From positions 558,001 through 622,000 of the forward strand of contig JAQJZZ010000007.1 of NCBI GenBank assembly GCA_030077755.1: 64,000 bases of DNA. The letters run 5' to 3'. How positions within the stretch are numbered: the first letter of the stretch is position 1; every line of letters starts with the position of its first letter. Origin of the DNA: Filosporella fistucella. Its lineage: Eukaryota > Ascomycota > Leotiomycetes > Helotiales. The translations under genes and the position numbers were made by a program. The notes under the pieces are model-generated. The model saw only the letters and a list, made by a program, of their open reading frames with translations. It was not told the origin of the DNA and did no database searches. Of the stretch, positions 11,532 to 24,469 are shown piece by piece.

Positions 11532-12275
11532 ATTTTACCTTTTTATGCTTCTCTAGTTTTGTCCCTGCTATTCTTTTGATTTTTTCGATTCGTATACTTG
11601 ACTCCGTTTGAGGTAGATAGAAACTGGATAATTGTTGAATGATGGAATGGTATCCCAGGGTGGGTTACCTTGAGACCGGAGTATAACCCCATTCGCTAAT
11701 ACAATGGGTCTTTAAGAGCAAATCCATTTCAACATCGGATTTACGCGTTTTGAAGAGGAGGTTCATTTGCACTTTGAAATTTGAAGATGATTGTTCGTAG
11801 TAGGGCTCCAATATTTTCATGTTGAAGGAAGGGAAGGAAGTTTTGTCAAGATTAGATTTAATGACGAGCAATGCCCCATACCACTATTTGTCACAAGCCA
11901 TGGAAGCAACATTAGTTGAATCAAATTGAAATTTCGTGCCCACTATGCATTCTGCTATAAACGCCGCGTCCTACCATCCATCCATCCTGTACTTCCAGTA
12001 AACCCAACCTAGAGAGATCCCCAGCTAGGTAAATTCATAAATGCGCTTAATAACTCCATGCAAAAGAAACGATTCTGCGCCGAGCCAACTGGATGCACGA
12101 TCTTGCCAGAGAAAAGAAAAACAGTGTCGGGGAGAAACGCTAAAATTCAGGTCGTCGCTGCGTAAAGTATTTGCTGAGAATAAAAACCTATTGAATCATA
12201 ATGTTGTCGAGCTGGTAAGCGTCCAATTATTCCCTGAACCAGTGTCAGTAAGAGAAACAGTTTGATCGGGGATAT
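11532..12275. other. Intergenic region
   Basis: Between the tRNA and the 3' end of the E2-like gene. Short frames only; nothing recognised. Confidence 0.45.
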
Positions 12276-13993
12276 TTACTCAATGCTTCGTTGAACTGCT
12301 CTACGGAGCTTTCGATTGTACATCTTCTTGTCATTCTCAGAGCCCCAGAACAACTTTGCTGCCTCGGGATTGACAAGAGTCCTGGGATCATATGGTGGTG
12401 ATTCCTCCTCTAGTGCTGCAATAATGGACTCGATGTGACATTTGACATCCTCTGCACGCTTCGAAGTGTAACATGGAGTGCCGTCAGATGCAATTCGGTG
12501 ATGGAAGAGTTCTGTTTCAAAGCGAGCTCTTGGCTGCTCCTCCGGAAAGCGAGGACTGAAGAAGAGTTTAACTCGGAAGAGACCACCATCCAAGTTTGTC
12601 ATCGGTCGTCCAAAGTATGTGATTGCCCAAACAAAGGGATTCTTGTCGACAAGCTCAATGTCAAGAGTTACATTCTTGTCTCGCTTGTAAGACTCTATCA
12701 CTTGCTCGTATTGGCGTTGAAGATTTGAGGCAACAGTAGAGTCCTTCTTCTTTGAAATCAAACCCTCCTCGGCCCATCTCTCGGTCTCGGCATCCATTGT
12801 TGTGCGAATTAATCTCAGTCGTCTTTCAAGCTCGGTGTAATTGAACTTTCCGTCCATACCATTTCCTGAGCACTCGAATGGCATCCGTACAAATGGCTGA
12901 CCGTCTTTTACATCGGCCTTGGCCTTGCTGATCGCCAATAGGTAGGAGTCGTAATACCAAAGGAAACGGCGTTTGCATAAGTCTCGAAATGGGTCGAAGT
13001 TGATTGCTGTATCATCAAACTCACGATCCAGCTCAGTTCCCTCACTCTCACTATCTTCGCCGTCGGATAAGATGTGCTCTTGTACTACACCCCCAGCAGA
13101 AATGCCTAAATATTCCTCGAGTCGTTGAATGACAGATATCCGGAGAGACTCATGTCGAATCTGTTCATAGATCAGTTGCTAAGTCCTATTCAATCCTTAT
13201 GATCATACCTTTGCAACATATTCCTTCTGGTTCTTCTTGTCCTCGTCGCTATTTGCAGTCTCGAATCCAGGCTCATTTTCGTAAGGATTCGATGACATAA
13301 GACTCTGAATTGAGATCAAGATTGACTCCAGACCTTGGGCCGATGACCACTCCTCGCCTCGTTCACCCCGCCATGTACTGTTTCGCAAAATATCAGTGTT
13401 ACCATCGCAGTGAAATTTGTGATTCTTGTCCTACCCGAGAATTGATCTGACCGCATGTTAGCCATAATAGAATTTCCAGCTGTATGAATACACTCACAAG
13501 CAAACCTTTCCACCAGCGTATATATTTGGGTTGAAACGACATCGTCCTCCGTTTGTAGTAGTGGCTACGACTGAAGGTGCCTTTCCTGGGTAATCTACTA
13601 TGTCTTAGCCGCTGCAAATTACCTTTTCCCAGATCTCATACCTCTGCCAAACTTCACCTGGAACTAAATACGCGTTAGTATATATGCTGGACCCTTGGAG
13701 TATGCAATATGCTTCATACCTCGAAGAATCCGAACTCGTATGGTGTATCTGGAGGACCGATAATGATTGCTTTTACGTTGCGCACATCAACATCACGGCA
13801 GGCTACCGCAAGGGCTGCATACTATTAGTCTCGTCTGGCTTGCAAGAAAGAAATTACCGCGTGCCCGCAAGACTTACAGAGATCGCCCGACTTCTGGAGG
13901 TCTGATAATTCCTAAGTCGAGTCAGCCTTGCGAACCCCACCATGCGCCGCCAGCGATTACCCTTGTGATACGAATGATAGAGTGGTTCGACAT
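12276..13993 (-). CDS. Two-domain ubiquitin-conjugating enzyme (UBE2Z/BIRC6-class E2)
   Basis: I rebuilt eight exons in phase: 13993-13961, 13911-13878, 13814-13720, 13663-13642, 13594-13498, 13446-13435, 13377-13209 and 13160-12276, giving about 448 aa. The N-terminal UBC fold runs IIGPPDTPYEFGFFEF, then DYPGKAP, then FNPNIYAGGKVCLSILGTW, with catalytic Cys93, and ends GLESILISIQSLMS/NPYENEPGFE. This is the diagnostic pattern of the UBE2Z/BIRC6 class, which transfers ubiquitin from E1 to substrates. A second UBC-like fold occupies about residues 300-448 (FVWAITYFGRP, GGLFRVKLFFSPRFPEEQP, HHRIASDGTPCYT); its HPN motif is changed to HHR, but Cys384 sits where an active cysteine would be. An acidic linker (SDGEDSESEGTELD) joins the domains. 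The sixth exon is only 12 nt. Whether the second fold is catalytic is unknown. Confidence 0.85.
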
Positions 13994-15804
13994 GGTTGAT
14001 CAAGGTGCAACCGCAGATTCGAAGTGTCTTCTTTTCTTTCGCAGGTTCATAAGGTATAGAAGACGGTTGTTGTGAACAGGAACACTTGGGCTGAATAATT
14101 GTTGGTGGTTGTTCGTCACAGGAAAGCAAGGCAGGCAACGGCAGGCGAGTTCGCTTCGACACACCGGTACAAGTCTGGGTGAGGCTGAAGCTGATAGTTA
14201 TGCAAGAGGACGAACACTTGTGATAACATGTAGCAACCACACATAATTACTCTGATATAGTTCTATTACTCACATTCAGTTTATATGTTGAGTTACTAAT
14301 AAACTACTATGTCGCAAACTAGAATACTATTACGCCGCGAAATATATATTCAGATGGGCTGCACATGCTATACACCATAGCCTCTTGCCGTGTTGTCAAA
14401 TATAAATTTCGTATAGCACAGAAACTAGCCATAATGGAGGAACAGATATTTAATAATTTCTTAATGCAGGAGAGACAACACTCCTGAGATATCGTAACAG
14501 CATGAATTTTGATACCCAACATCAGAATTGGAACTGCATAGCTTCCCTGGTGCAGCCTCAGCGGCTCAAGCCCCGCTGCTCTTTAGGAGTCTGCACTAGG
14601 GATTGTAAGCTTAATTACTCTAGCTTGACGTTAGAACAGACAATAATCATAAAGCATCAGTTTATTAAATGAATTACTTAGGGTTCATTTCTGCTAGCCT
14701 TCAACATTTTATCTAGATATCAGAAGAATCGAACAAATTGAAGATGTTTAACGCTCTCAACGCATACTTTTTTCTCTAATTACATGTTCATAGTTGCTCA
14801 ACTTGCTATGCCATGGATACAGCTAGCCCAAGAGCCAAGCGATAGTGGTGCTTTATGGTTCTTTACCGGCAAACAAAATGAGTGGAGACAGAGTCAGGAA
14901 TGTTTCTATCTGTCGATGTGTAAGAGATGGAATGTATCTGGGAAGCGGTGGACATTTGTCGATTAGACTTCTCAAACTGTCTCTTAATAAGAATCCTTCA
15001 GCAATGATTCATCCAATGACAAGACTTATTCATAAAATCACACTTTCCACTCCCCCTCTTCTGGACCACACCTGAATCTCTTCCAGGTTAGCGTGGGCGC
15101 CTTGATGCCTGAGTTGAAAGCCGCTGCCGCTTTAATGACTTGAACCAAAAAGAGTAACGCCGCATCGATCTGTAATTACCTTACACCTCTCTCAATTTAG
15201 AACGTCGACAGACAGCTTCACTCTCTTGCTTGTCGTCGCCGGCGCGATCTGTAGTAGCTGCAGACTCAATACTACTCTCCTACTTTGCTGCACCTTTGGC
15301 AGACCCAAGATCCAATTCGACCTCCTCTGGCAGTTCTCCGCTTCCCACAGACTCGACCCAATCCTCCAGCTTCTACACCGACCTCTACACGCGACGATCG
15401 TTCGGAATCAAGTCAGTGCACATAAATAGCTCTTCTCGCATGCCACAGCCTCTTAATACTGCAAGAGCGCAGATATAATCGAGTATCAGCAATTGTATTG
15501 TTGGTTTAGGTGGATGGTTGCTGTTTCATGTACTGCGGGCAGGACGTTCCCTGACATTTGAGTCGCCAACTCACAACCGTACATGCAGAGCCCAATTAAC
15601 TGGACCCATGCGACTCGACAACGTCAGAGTCGATAAAGATTAGGAGAATAAGTTCGAAGTTTGCCCATACAACATTCTTCTCGTACTTCCTCATTCTGGC
15701 CGCGAACATCGATTACGAGTTCGAAGCATCTACTATTCCGAATAAACTGTGAATAGGATCAACGCAATCTGGCATACAATCTGTGGGTAGAAGCTTAAGC
15801 AATT
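13994..15804. other. AT-rich intergenic region plus probable leader of the LIM-RhoGAP gene
   Basis: From about 14240 to 15080 the sequence is AT-rich with no supported gene and includes the inverted repeat at 14545-14601. From about 15190 to 15804 it becomes pyrimidine-rich with several short upstream frames (for example 15226-15478), which would suit a long 5' leader of the LIM-RhoGAP gene. That is an inference from composition. Confidence 0.4.
14545..14601. repeat. Cloverleaf-like inverted repeat
   Basis: Outer arms CCCTGGTGCAG (14545-14555) and CTGCACTAGGG (14591-14601) pair with a single G-T. Inside is CAGCGG/CCGCTG (14559-14564 and 14573-14578) and a small CTC/GAG hairpin. It shares a CTCAG-CGGCT-CGCT core with the stem-loop at 10882. 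Function unknown. Confidence 0.45.
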
Positions 15805-18800
15805 ATGGCAGGCCCTCAACCTGAGGGAGCTCCATCTGGCGATGGGCGCAATTATGGTGGGCAATACACAGCATATGATCCGGATCGTGATTCAAATGCT
15901 CAACAAAATGCGCATGCAGATGATGGTCGGCGGTATCAGTCAGAACGAGATATGGGTTCGGTAGATGACCAACTTCCAAGACCTAATGGTGCATTCACAT
16001 CTGAAAATAGGATGACGGCGTCGCCTTCAGGAAGCGCAAGCGGCAGAGAAAGAGACAAAGATGGAGAGCATCAAAAGCGAAGTGGGGAGCGCAACCGATC
16101 ACGGACAAGGAATGGCAGAACTGCTTCTGGTCAACTTAGACTCTGCAAGAAATGTAATGAGCCTTTGACTGGTCAATTTGTTCGCGCATTAGGAGGCACA
16201 TTTCATCTAGACTGCTTTAGGTGTCGGGTATGTGGTTCTATCACTTTCCTTTGATGCATTCACTAATCAACGCTTTAGGATTGCAGCCAAATTGTGGCTT
16301 CGAAATTTTTCCCCGTCGATGAAGAGAATGGCGAAGGTCAATATCCTCTTTGCGAGACTGATTACTTTCGTAGATTGGACTTGATCTGCTACAAATGTGG
16401 TGGCGCTTTAAGAGGGTCATATATCACTGCTCTTGACCGGAAGTACCACATTGACCATTTCACATGTTCAGTGTGTCCAACGGTCTTTGGCGCTTCCGAC
16501 AGTTACTACGAGCACGACGGCCAAGTCTTCTGTCATTATCACTACTCAACACAATTCGCCCAGCGATGTAACGGTTGCCAGACTGCCATATTGAAGCAGT
16601 TCGTGGAGATATTCAGAAATGGTCAGAACCAACATTGGCATCCGGAATGTTATATGATCCACAAATTCTGGAACGTAAGGCTTGCATCCTCCCAAGAGAA
16701 GCAAGAGCTACAACGCCAATTGGAAAATACTACCGACGAAGAAGGACGTAACGCCGTACGAGATGAAGAGGAGAAAATGGAGGAGAAGGTGTACAAGATC
16801 TGGAGCGTCTTATCCACTTTCGAAGAAGCATCCGCCGCATGTATCTCAGATATGCTGTTACATGTAAGCAACGGTGCATATGTGGATGGTGTTTTGACAG
16901 CCAAGAAATTTATCTTGCATGTCGACATTTTGTTCAGGTCTGCAGACAAACTTGACGCGACCATGACTAAACTGGGACCCAAAGGTATGTTTACAGTTGC
17001 TCCAATTGCTCCAATGCTCCATCCTTCATACTAACAACTTCAGGATTATCCTACTCGAGAGAGGCAAAGTTACTTTGTAAGAAGATCATTGCATTCTTTG
17101 CATTACTCACCAGCACCCAAGAGAGTGGCGTTCGGAAGCTGGGCGTCACCCAAGAACTACTTGCCTTGGTCACTGGCTTAGCCCATTACTTGAAGCTCTT
17201 GATTCGGATCTGCCTTCAAGGCGCCCTAAAAGTTGAGCGAGAGCAAAGAAGCTCAAATGGCCTTCACGAATTCCTGGACGATCTGAGTGATATGGAAAGC
17301 GTCAAGACCGATGATAGATCACTTGAGGCAACCACAGGTACTTCTGGACTAGAAGCTCCAAACTCGGATGACTGTGCCAACTGCCGACGTGACATCGAGG
17401 ATGAATGCGCCCGGTGTGGTGAGCGAAGATGGCATTTGGCATGTTTACAGTGCACAAATTGCTCAAGGGAGTTGGGTCAAAACCTCGAGGACGCAAGATG
17501 GAATGAGCAAGAGGATCGAGTGTTGTGCAACAACTGCGAGGGTCGTGCATCTGGTACAGTCGGTGGATTCGAGCGGGTTACCAAATTGCAACAATACGTA
17601 TTCCTTCTCCGAGTTGCACTGGCAAGACTCTTGAAGATGCTTCGAAATAGTGGCACTCTTCCACATACTTCGGACGACCCAAATTTGAACGGTTACAACT
17701 CAAGCGAAGGCTATAGATTACCACCTCAAGCCGAGCCACAACTATTGAGATCCGATACTCGTTCAAAGTCGTACGGAGGAAGCGCTGAAGAGAATCCAGG
17801 TTCAAGTTCATACGAGAACACATTGAACGACGTTCGTCGCCTGAGAAGTACTCGCATGGACAAGCATCTGTCGTCAACCATCAAGAAAGCCAGAACATCT
17901 AGGATCATGGATGGCCCAGAAGGCCGTAGTGTTAGACCTGGTTCTGCAGGAGCTGATGGATCCGATTCTCGAAATCCAGGCTTTCAGATTGTAGAAGAAC
18001 TCGACGTGAACGGAGAGTCGCGTACACAACTCATGTTCGGCAAGGAAGACGGAATTACTTTAGACGACATCCCCAGAATCATGGCCACCCATCAAGCTAA
18101 GGAGCAACGACCTAACGCATACAAACACGCTCGACACGAGCTTTTCAGAACATCCATGGGACCTGACGCCAAGCTCATGACAAACGGTCATCAGCGAAAC
18201 ATGTCGAGCGGTAACGAACTTGACATGGCAGCTGCTGGAGAACCATCACCACAAAGACGCGAGGGGAAGAGATATTTCTCAGAGCTCTCAGCCTTGGAGT
18301 ATTTCATTGTCCGTCATGTTGCTGTAATTGCAATGCAACCGATGCTGGAGGGCCACTTTACCATGGAGGAACTCCTTAACTTGATCGAAACAAGAAAGCC
18401 AACTTTCTGGAACAAGATGGGGAAGGCATTCAAGAATGATGCCAAGAAGAACAGCAAGAAGAAGGGCGTCTTCGGAGTTCCATTGGACGTGATCATTGAT
18501 CGAGACGGTGCCGATTCTACCGATGGTATTGGCCCAGGTGCCTTACGAATCCCTGCAATTGTCGATGATGTGGTTGTTACTATGAGAAAGATGGACCTGT
18601 CTGTGGAAGGTGTCTTTCGAAAGAATGGCAACATTAAGAGACTGAACGAAGCTGTGGCTGCAATTGACAAGGACGGTTGCGATGCAGTAGACTTGTCGAA
18701 GGAGGGCGTTGTTCAAGTCGCCGCATTGCTCAAGAGATACCTGCGAGAATTGCCTGATCCCCTACTCACCTTCAAGCTACATCGTCTCTTCATCGCCTCG

Positions 18801-19603
18801 CAAAAGATCGCCGATGAGGACAAACGCCGACGAATCCTTCATCTTACTTGCTGTCTATTACCAAAAGCTCACCGAGACTGCCTGGAGATTTTGTGCTCAT
18901 TCTTCAATTGGGTCGCTTCCTTCCATCAAGTTGACGAGGAATCTGGCTCGAAGATGGACACTCATAATCTTGCAACGGTCATTGCGCCAAATATTCTCTT
19001 CACCAATGCTAAAACACCAGTTGACGACAATTTCCTAGCTATCGAGGTTGTTCATACGCTCATCGAGTGCAACGAACAGATGTGCGAAGTAAGTTCAGAA
19101 GCATCCTTATCACTCTTTGAGATGCTAACTATGAACAGGTTCCTGAAGATCTCCAATCTATTCTAAGTGATCAGACACTTTTCACGAATACCAGTGAAAT
19201 CACGACTAAGGAGATACTCAAGCGATATGGTGATCTTGGTGCTAATGGCGGTCCTCGACACACGGTTGAAACCGAGCACAATCCCCTTGGTCGATCTAAG
19301 GATGGTAGCGGACGAGCACTGGCGCCAGTAGTCACTCGAGTTGATACTGATCCTTCACAAGCTTATGCTTGGCAAAAGGAGAGCAGTGTCCGACACGTTC
19401 AAGAGCCATCAGCTCCATATGCTGCAAGCTCTCACAACCAAAACACTCCTCTTCAACAACAATGGCCAAGCGACCTCGAGCACCCTTCCACTTATGCTCA
19501 CCGCAATGGGACCCCAGATAGTCAGCAGGAGCAACGCCGTGAATATCGGAATTCGGGATGGCGCCCTCAAAATGGCTCCGTTGGTGTCACCGGAGCTGGT
19601 TAA
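15805..19603 (+). CDS. lrg1: LIM-domain Rho GTPase-activating protein (Lrg1-like)
   Basis: Four exons, 15805-16227, 16279-16984, 17044-19088 and 19139-19603, give about 1212 aa. After a disordered charged N-terminus come LIM domains: one from about residue 113 (CKKC, HLDCFRC, CSQI), a second beginning CYKCGGAL, and a third beginning CNGCQTAI. A fourth zinc-finger-like block (CANC, CARCGERRWHLACLQC, CNNC) lies near 486-540. The RhoGAP domain spans roughly 854-1055 with the arginine finger in EGVFRKNG, and KRYLRELPDPLL and NLATVIAPNILF blocks. This order (LIMs then RhoGAP) matches yeast Lrg1, which inactivates Rho1 and so controls cell-wall glucan synthesis and the cell-integrity pathway. The last exon is a low-complexity tail. 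A short-intron structure and continuous phase support the model; exon 1 ends just after the FHLDCFRC motif. Confidence 0.9.
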
Positions 19604-20451
19604 TCCCCTCTCAAATAATGCATTACGTATATTCTTCACGTTAAGCGCCGTGCGCCTCATGCCTTCCGTGTTTATTGAGAACAAAGTCGCTATAGGCACG
19701 ATACGAACGTTTTCATCGCGCGCCTGGATTTTTTTCTAAGTTTCTAGCAGATCCAAGGATCCAATTTCTAAGCATTCATGGGGGGCGTTTGTTTTCCTCC
19801 TCTTCATCAGCAGATGATGCACGTAATGCAGCTGAGCTGGGGATTGTATGTGTCTAATTTACATGGCGCTCCTTTTCTGATAGGAGTCGTGGTTTGTTTG
19901 GGTATCATGGACTGGCATCTTGGGGGGGTTTTGCAGACTCGACTGAGTTCAACAGCAAAAGATCTGATGCTGTTCCCTTCTGATTCTTCTTCTGCAAATA
20001 GGCTGAGTTCCGGAAGATCAATGAATGAAAATATTACCAAGGATGACTGCATAAATCGCTGAGTGATTTGAATTTCAGGTGGTATTGACAATCGTGCACC
20101 TAAACAGGATAAGGGGAGTTTTTATGGGGAATAAGTAACACAACCGGGTGTTCGATAAGATCTGGACATCGTACCTTGATTTCAAATAATTGTCGCATTC
20201 ACATGATCTTTACCAATTTTTATATCCTGCTATTCCCTTCCTAGCATCGGAACGGAGAACCTCCCTCAAGTAAACCAATCAAAACTCTGGCTTTCCAACA
20301 ATACGGCTTCATATCCACAGGCGTCGCTCTCGTTTGGATGTTGATTTCAAAGCAAGCAGCACACCATATCTACCCCGCCAAACCCCTCCATTTCATCCAT
20401 ATCCTCCACCAAATCCTTCTTAAAACAATATCTCCTTCATTTGTCCATCAA
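19604..20451. other. Intergenic region between tandem genes
   Basis: 3' flank of the LIM-RhoGAP gene and promoter of the oxidoreductase. Frames at 19778-20091 lie on both strands and are not supported. No repeat seen. Confidence 0.45.
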
Positions 20452-21706
20452 ATGGCACCAATACGAATCGGCTTTCTTGGCCTCTCTAAAGTTGGCTGGG
20501 CTAAGGGAGCGCATTTCCCTTATCTCGAGAGGAGTGATAAGTATCAGATTGTAGCTATCTGCAATAGTTCTGTCGAGAGCTCTAGAGAGGCTATTAGGGC
20601 GTATAAGTTACCTGAGAGTACAAGAGCTTATGGGGATGCTGAAGGTTTGTTGAAATCCATTAGCTAAATATATTTTGCTTGAGTACAGAAACTGATTTTG
20701 GGAAATATAGAATTGGCAAAAGATCAAGATATAGACCTAGTAGTCTGCAGTGTGCGCGTAGATAGACATTTCCCCACCATCTCGCCCAGTCTGAGAGCAG
20801 GCAAGAATGTGTATGTTGAATGGCCACTTGGCAAGAATCTAGCTGAGGCAGAGGAACTTGCTGTGTTGGCTAAGAAGCATGGCGTTAAAGTTGCGGAGGT
20901 GGGATTGCAGGGGAGACAAAGCCCTTTTGTGAAGAAGATTAGGGAGGTGGTAAAGAGTGGTAGGATTGGAGATGTGTTGAGTAGTACTTGGGTTGCGCAT
21001 GGAGGGAATGGAGGGGAAACGGCGAGTGAGAAATTGGAGTATTTGGGACGGAGGGAGGTGAGTTACAGTCCTGGGGAAATTGGGAGAGGCTGATGCGTGT
21101 GTAGGTTGGTGGGAATATGATGACGATTCATTTTGGACATACGATTGATTACATCCAATATGGTACCTTACATCACCTCTCCCATTCTCTACACAAATCT
21201 GATCATCACCAGTACTTGGCTACGGCTTCGAGACACCACCCAAGACTCTCCTTGCGAACAGAAGACCGTACCAAAAGCTGCTAGACGGCGATGGGAAAGT
21301 CATCGAAGAACGACATCCCAAAACAGCAGATGATACTATCTTCCTGAACGGTACTCTTTCAACTGGTATCCCGTTATCTTATTCCCTGCGAGGAGGAAAG
21401 GGGTTCCCTAATGCTCCGGGGTTAGTATGGAGTATCTATGGTTCGAAAGGAGAGATCCGTATCACTGCTTCCGGATTGTTCATTCAAGTCGGATATCCGG
21501 ACCAGAAAATCGAAGTCGTGGTTGGAGAAGAGGTCGAGGAGATTAGTGTTGAGAAAGATGGATTAGAAGATCTGGCTGCTGGGGCGAATGTGGGAAGGGT
21601 TTATGAGGCTATTGCGAAGGGGGCGGTTGGGTGTTCGTTTGAGGATGCGGTGGAGAGACATAGATTGATTGATAGGATGTATAAGGAGAACGGGATTGTG
21701 TTTTGA
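20452..21706 (+). CDS. GAL80-like NAD(P)-binding oxidoreductase (Gfo/Idh/MocA family)
   Basis: Four exons, 20452-20644, 20684-21057, 21105-21162 and 21213-21706, keep phase and give about 372 aa. The N-terminal Rossmann fold begins MAPIRIGFLGLSKVGWAKGAH; the family's EKP-type signature is replaced by VEWPLGKN, as is usual in the fungal Gal80-like branch, where many members are sensors rather than dehydrogenases. The C-terminal half contains GYGFETPP and a beta-rich body ending ERHRLIDRMYKEN. The start at MAPIR was preferred over the upstream in-frame ATG at 20338 because the Rossmann strand begins immediately after it. A cytosolic or nuclear regulator or sugar oxidoreductase is possible; substrate cannot be told. 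Intron 1 uses a GAG acceptor (GCTTGAG), chosen because it is the one that keeps frame. Confidence 0.82.
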
Positions 21707-24469
21707 AGAGCTCGCGGGAGAGTTGATGAAATATTTGAGGCTCTGACTTGAAAATTGGAAGATACCGTGAGGAGGAGGTCAGAAAGTAGCAGTTCTGTAG
21801 GATAGTGATTGCAGACAATATTCAGATATCAGTGTCCATCTAGGAGAGGCTAGGGAACCGAATGACAATTTCAAACAGCATTCCGTCCACTGTAGAGAGA
21901 ATATAATGTAGTCACGTGTAGAGACTCGTCGCTGAATCCACCATCGCCATGTCTGGTTTCAGAGCATTGATTCCCTTCCCACGTTCTTCAAATCTTGCAC
22001 TGACCTCTGGCTGACACATATTCCATCATTGCCAATCTATTCCATACCAACGCCTTGGCGTCGGTTTCGCGATGAGAAGGTTTCCGTTGACTCGCAATGT
22101 TGCATCTGAAGATTTCCGGCCACACCGTTGCTTTCCAGAGAGTTACCAGCTATCGCCTATCAAATACATATGATTTTACTTTAAAACAGATGTATTCCCC
22201 GCCTGCTGTTGCACCGAATGATACTTCGCACTGGCCGTCGTTCGATTATTCGAAAGGTCTTCCGCCACACCAGGGGCCTACAACAAGCCTACTCCGATAG
22301 ATACCAAGAGACACGGTCCTCAGAATACTCAAACTTGGAGACGAACGGATACTACGTAGTACAACTCTTACACCAGATCTTCAGTATCAAAAGGGTTCCC
22401 CTCTTCCTGAAGGATTCCACAAACAGGGTTCAAGCCGTTGGTATGCAGTGTTTGCACATTCGAATTGTCAGGAGACAGTGCGTGTTCCCAGTTTGCTCTC
22501 CACCGACGCCACGGCTGAGCCATCATCGTATCAACGAAAGAGAGACTTGGAGACGAGACGAGCGATTGTCTGTGCGGGCTTTGACAGCTGCGAGTATTGA
22601 GACAACGACGACCATTTCGATTTGCTAAATCCTTTGCTCAAAGCCAAGAATCAATCCTCAACGTCGCCTCATAAGCCAAGCAAATGGCTTCAATCTCGAC
22701 CGAGTCTTTCCGAAAATTTGGTGATGTCTCATTCCAAGCTGATAGTGTCAAGCCACTTTCGTAAAAATCGAGGACAGAGTTGGGTCCGCCATTCGCGACT
22801 ACTTGGGGTAACAAACCCGCCTTTACGCACAGCCGCAGCACTACTTGGCCGCCGTTAAACACATGGAGAGTCAACAATAGTTGGGGCGTCTTAACAATTG
22901 CACAACTGCATGTTACTTATTCGTCGGTTGAACATTGCCATGATTGATTGTGTCATGTAGGTTTTGGAACAAACTTTGGCCGGCATTTGAAATTACCTTT
23001 CGGGATGAAATGGGCGTTATCACCCCGGAGGAATCATACATGCGTGGGCCGAAGTAAGTTTCGACTGATATCGATCGGAGATCGGAATCGCTTTCGCAAA
23101 GTGCTTCTGATCTGCACTGGCACGAACTCAAATAGATGGATAGGGGTTGTTGGCTGCAAGGCTTGTGAAATTTGCTGTCGGTCAACTCCAGCTACAGAAC
23201 CAGACACTTCGTATGCTCCAGATCCACGCCATCATGAGAATAGGCCACGAAGTGGTCCTTGATCTTTCTCCCCTCGTTTAATCTCAGATCACCTCACAAA
23301 CTATTATAACTAATTTTATGCGACTCAAGGCTCACGTCAATCTCCTCTGTCCCGGAATCTAAATCTGTTTCCCCGTTGCGAATTCAATATCATTTCTTCG
23401 GGGCATCATCCATGTTTCCAGAAATTGTACCTCCATACCTCTTCTCAGATCAACCAGACAGTTTGCTTCTCGCACGGGCCGTTCCTCGAAGCCTTCAGTC
23501 GCGAGATACTAGATTGGGCATCAAAAACGGCACAGAATATTGCTGATCACAGATTAGAGCAAACTTCGGCAAACCGATGAACCCCCGAATCCCTCAAGCC
23601 ATGGGCGCTGGAACCAGTTTGATCTAAGATCTGGAAATAAAAAGCGATTCCAAGAAGCCGGCTACGATGCGAAACGGAAGGGACTCGATGGTTGTCATAC
23701 TTAATTGGTGATAATGGACTTTCAACTTTGAATCCCATGAAAACCATCAAATATGTCGCTTCTTAAGTATTATTTGATCGCGTACCTCGCTGACCCTAAG
23801 GGGAAAACGGGAGTTTAGAGTTTTCGTTAGCGGCGACTACCAGTCCCAGTTACTTACCGTTTGCTGTCCCTCACGCCCAATCGTGGCACATGCTTTGCCG
23901 TTGTCAAGCAGATTATTCACAAAGCCCTTGTCCCATTTTCACAATCTTCTGCAGTGGCTTGCTGCAAGGGAAAAGTAGGTTTCAGTGCTTGCACTTCTTC
24001 GGAATACCATCCGGATTCCGAAACCTATCGAATCAACATCTAAGATTCCCTCGTGGCTTGCTAGGATCAACGATGATCACATTCTGTCTGGATCCTGAAT
24101 CGTGCTGGCAAGTATTACCCCCGGATTGTGGAGAAGTGGAACTTATACCAAAGTCCACTTTGTTTGCTAACATCATCGCTAGGGGCACTCACTAAGGAGC
24201 CGCCGCTAAGACCTAGCATTCATGATTCACATGTCGGAATTGCCATTGGATGTACCTTTCAAATGCTCTCCTTTCAGATGAGTGTGCATACTCCCCTGAT
24301 GCTGGCCTTTGCTAGACCAAGTGGTGGTTAGAGTCAAATAAGGAGGGCTCCCCAAGGCACACCTCCTCATTGTTGTGAGTTTATTCTTAAGTTTCCAATC
24401 AGTGACAAAGCTTGATTGTGTTCAAGCATGCTCTTGTGACATTGGGCTTAACTGTATCTGGTATCAACG
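21707..24469. other. Gene-poor 2.8 kb stretch
   Basis: No gene is supported. One plus-strand frame from 22097 to 22858 is open over about 250 codons but for a TAG (22298) and a TGA (22598), and may be a decayed gene; I could not recognise its product. Other frames up to 24331 are short. No tandem or inverted repeat was seen. Confidence 0.4.

Noticed and set aside
15226..15478. Two overlapping frames before the LIM-RhoGAP gene
   Set aside because: Pyrimidine-rich leader-like composition and no protein family; more likely upstream frames in a 5' leader.
20338..20451. Upstream in-frame ATG of the GAL80-like gene
   Set aside because: The Rossmann strand starts right after the later Met (MAPIRIGFLG); the extra 38 residues look like translated leader.
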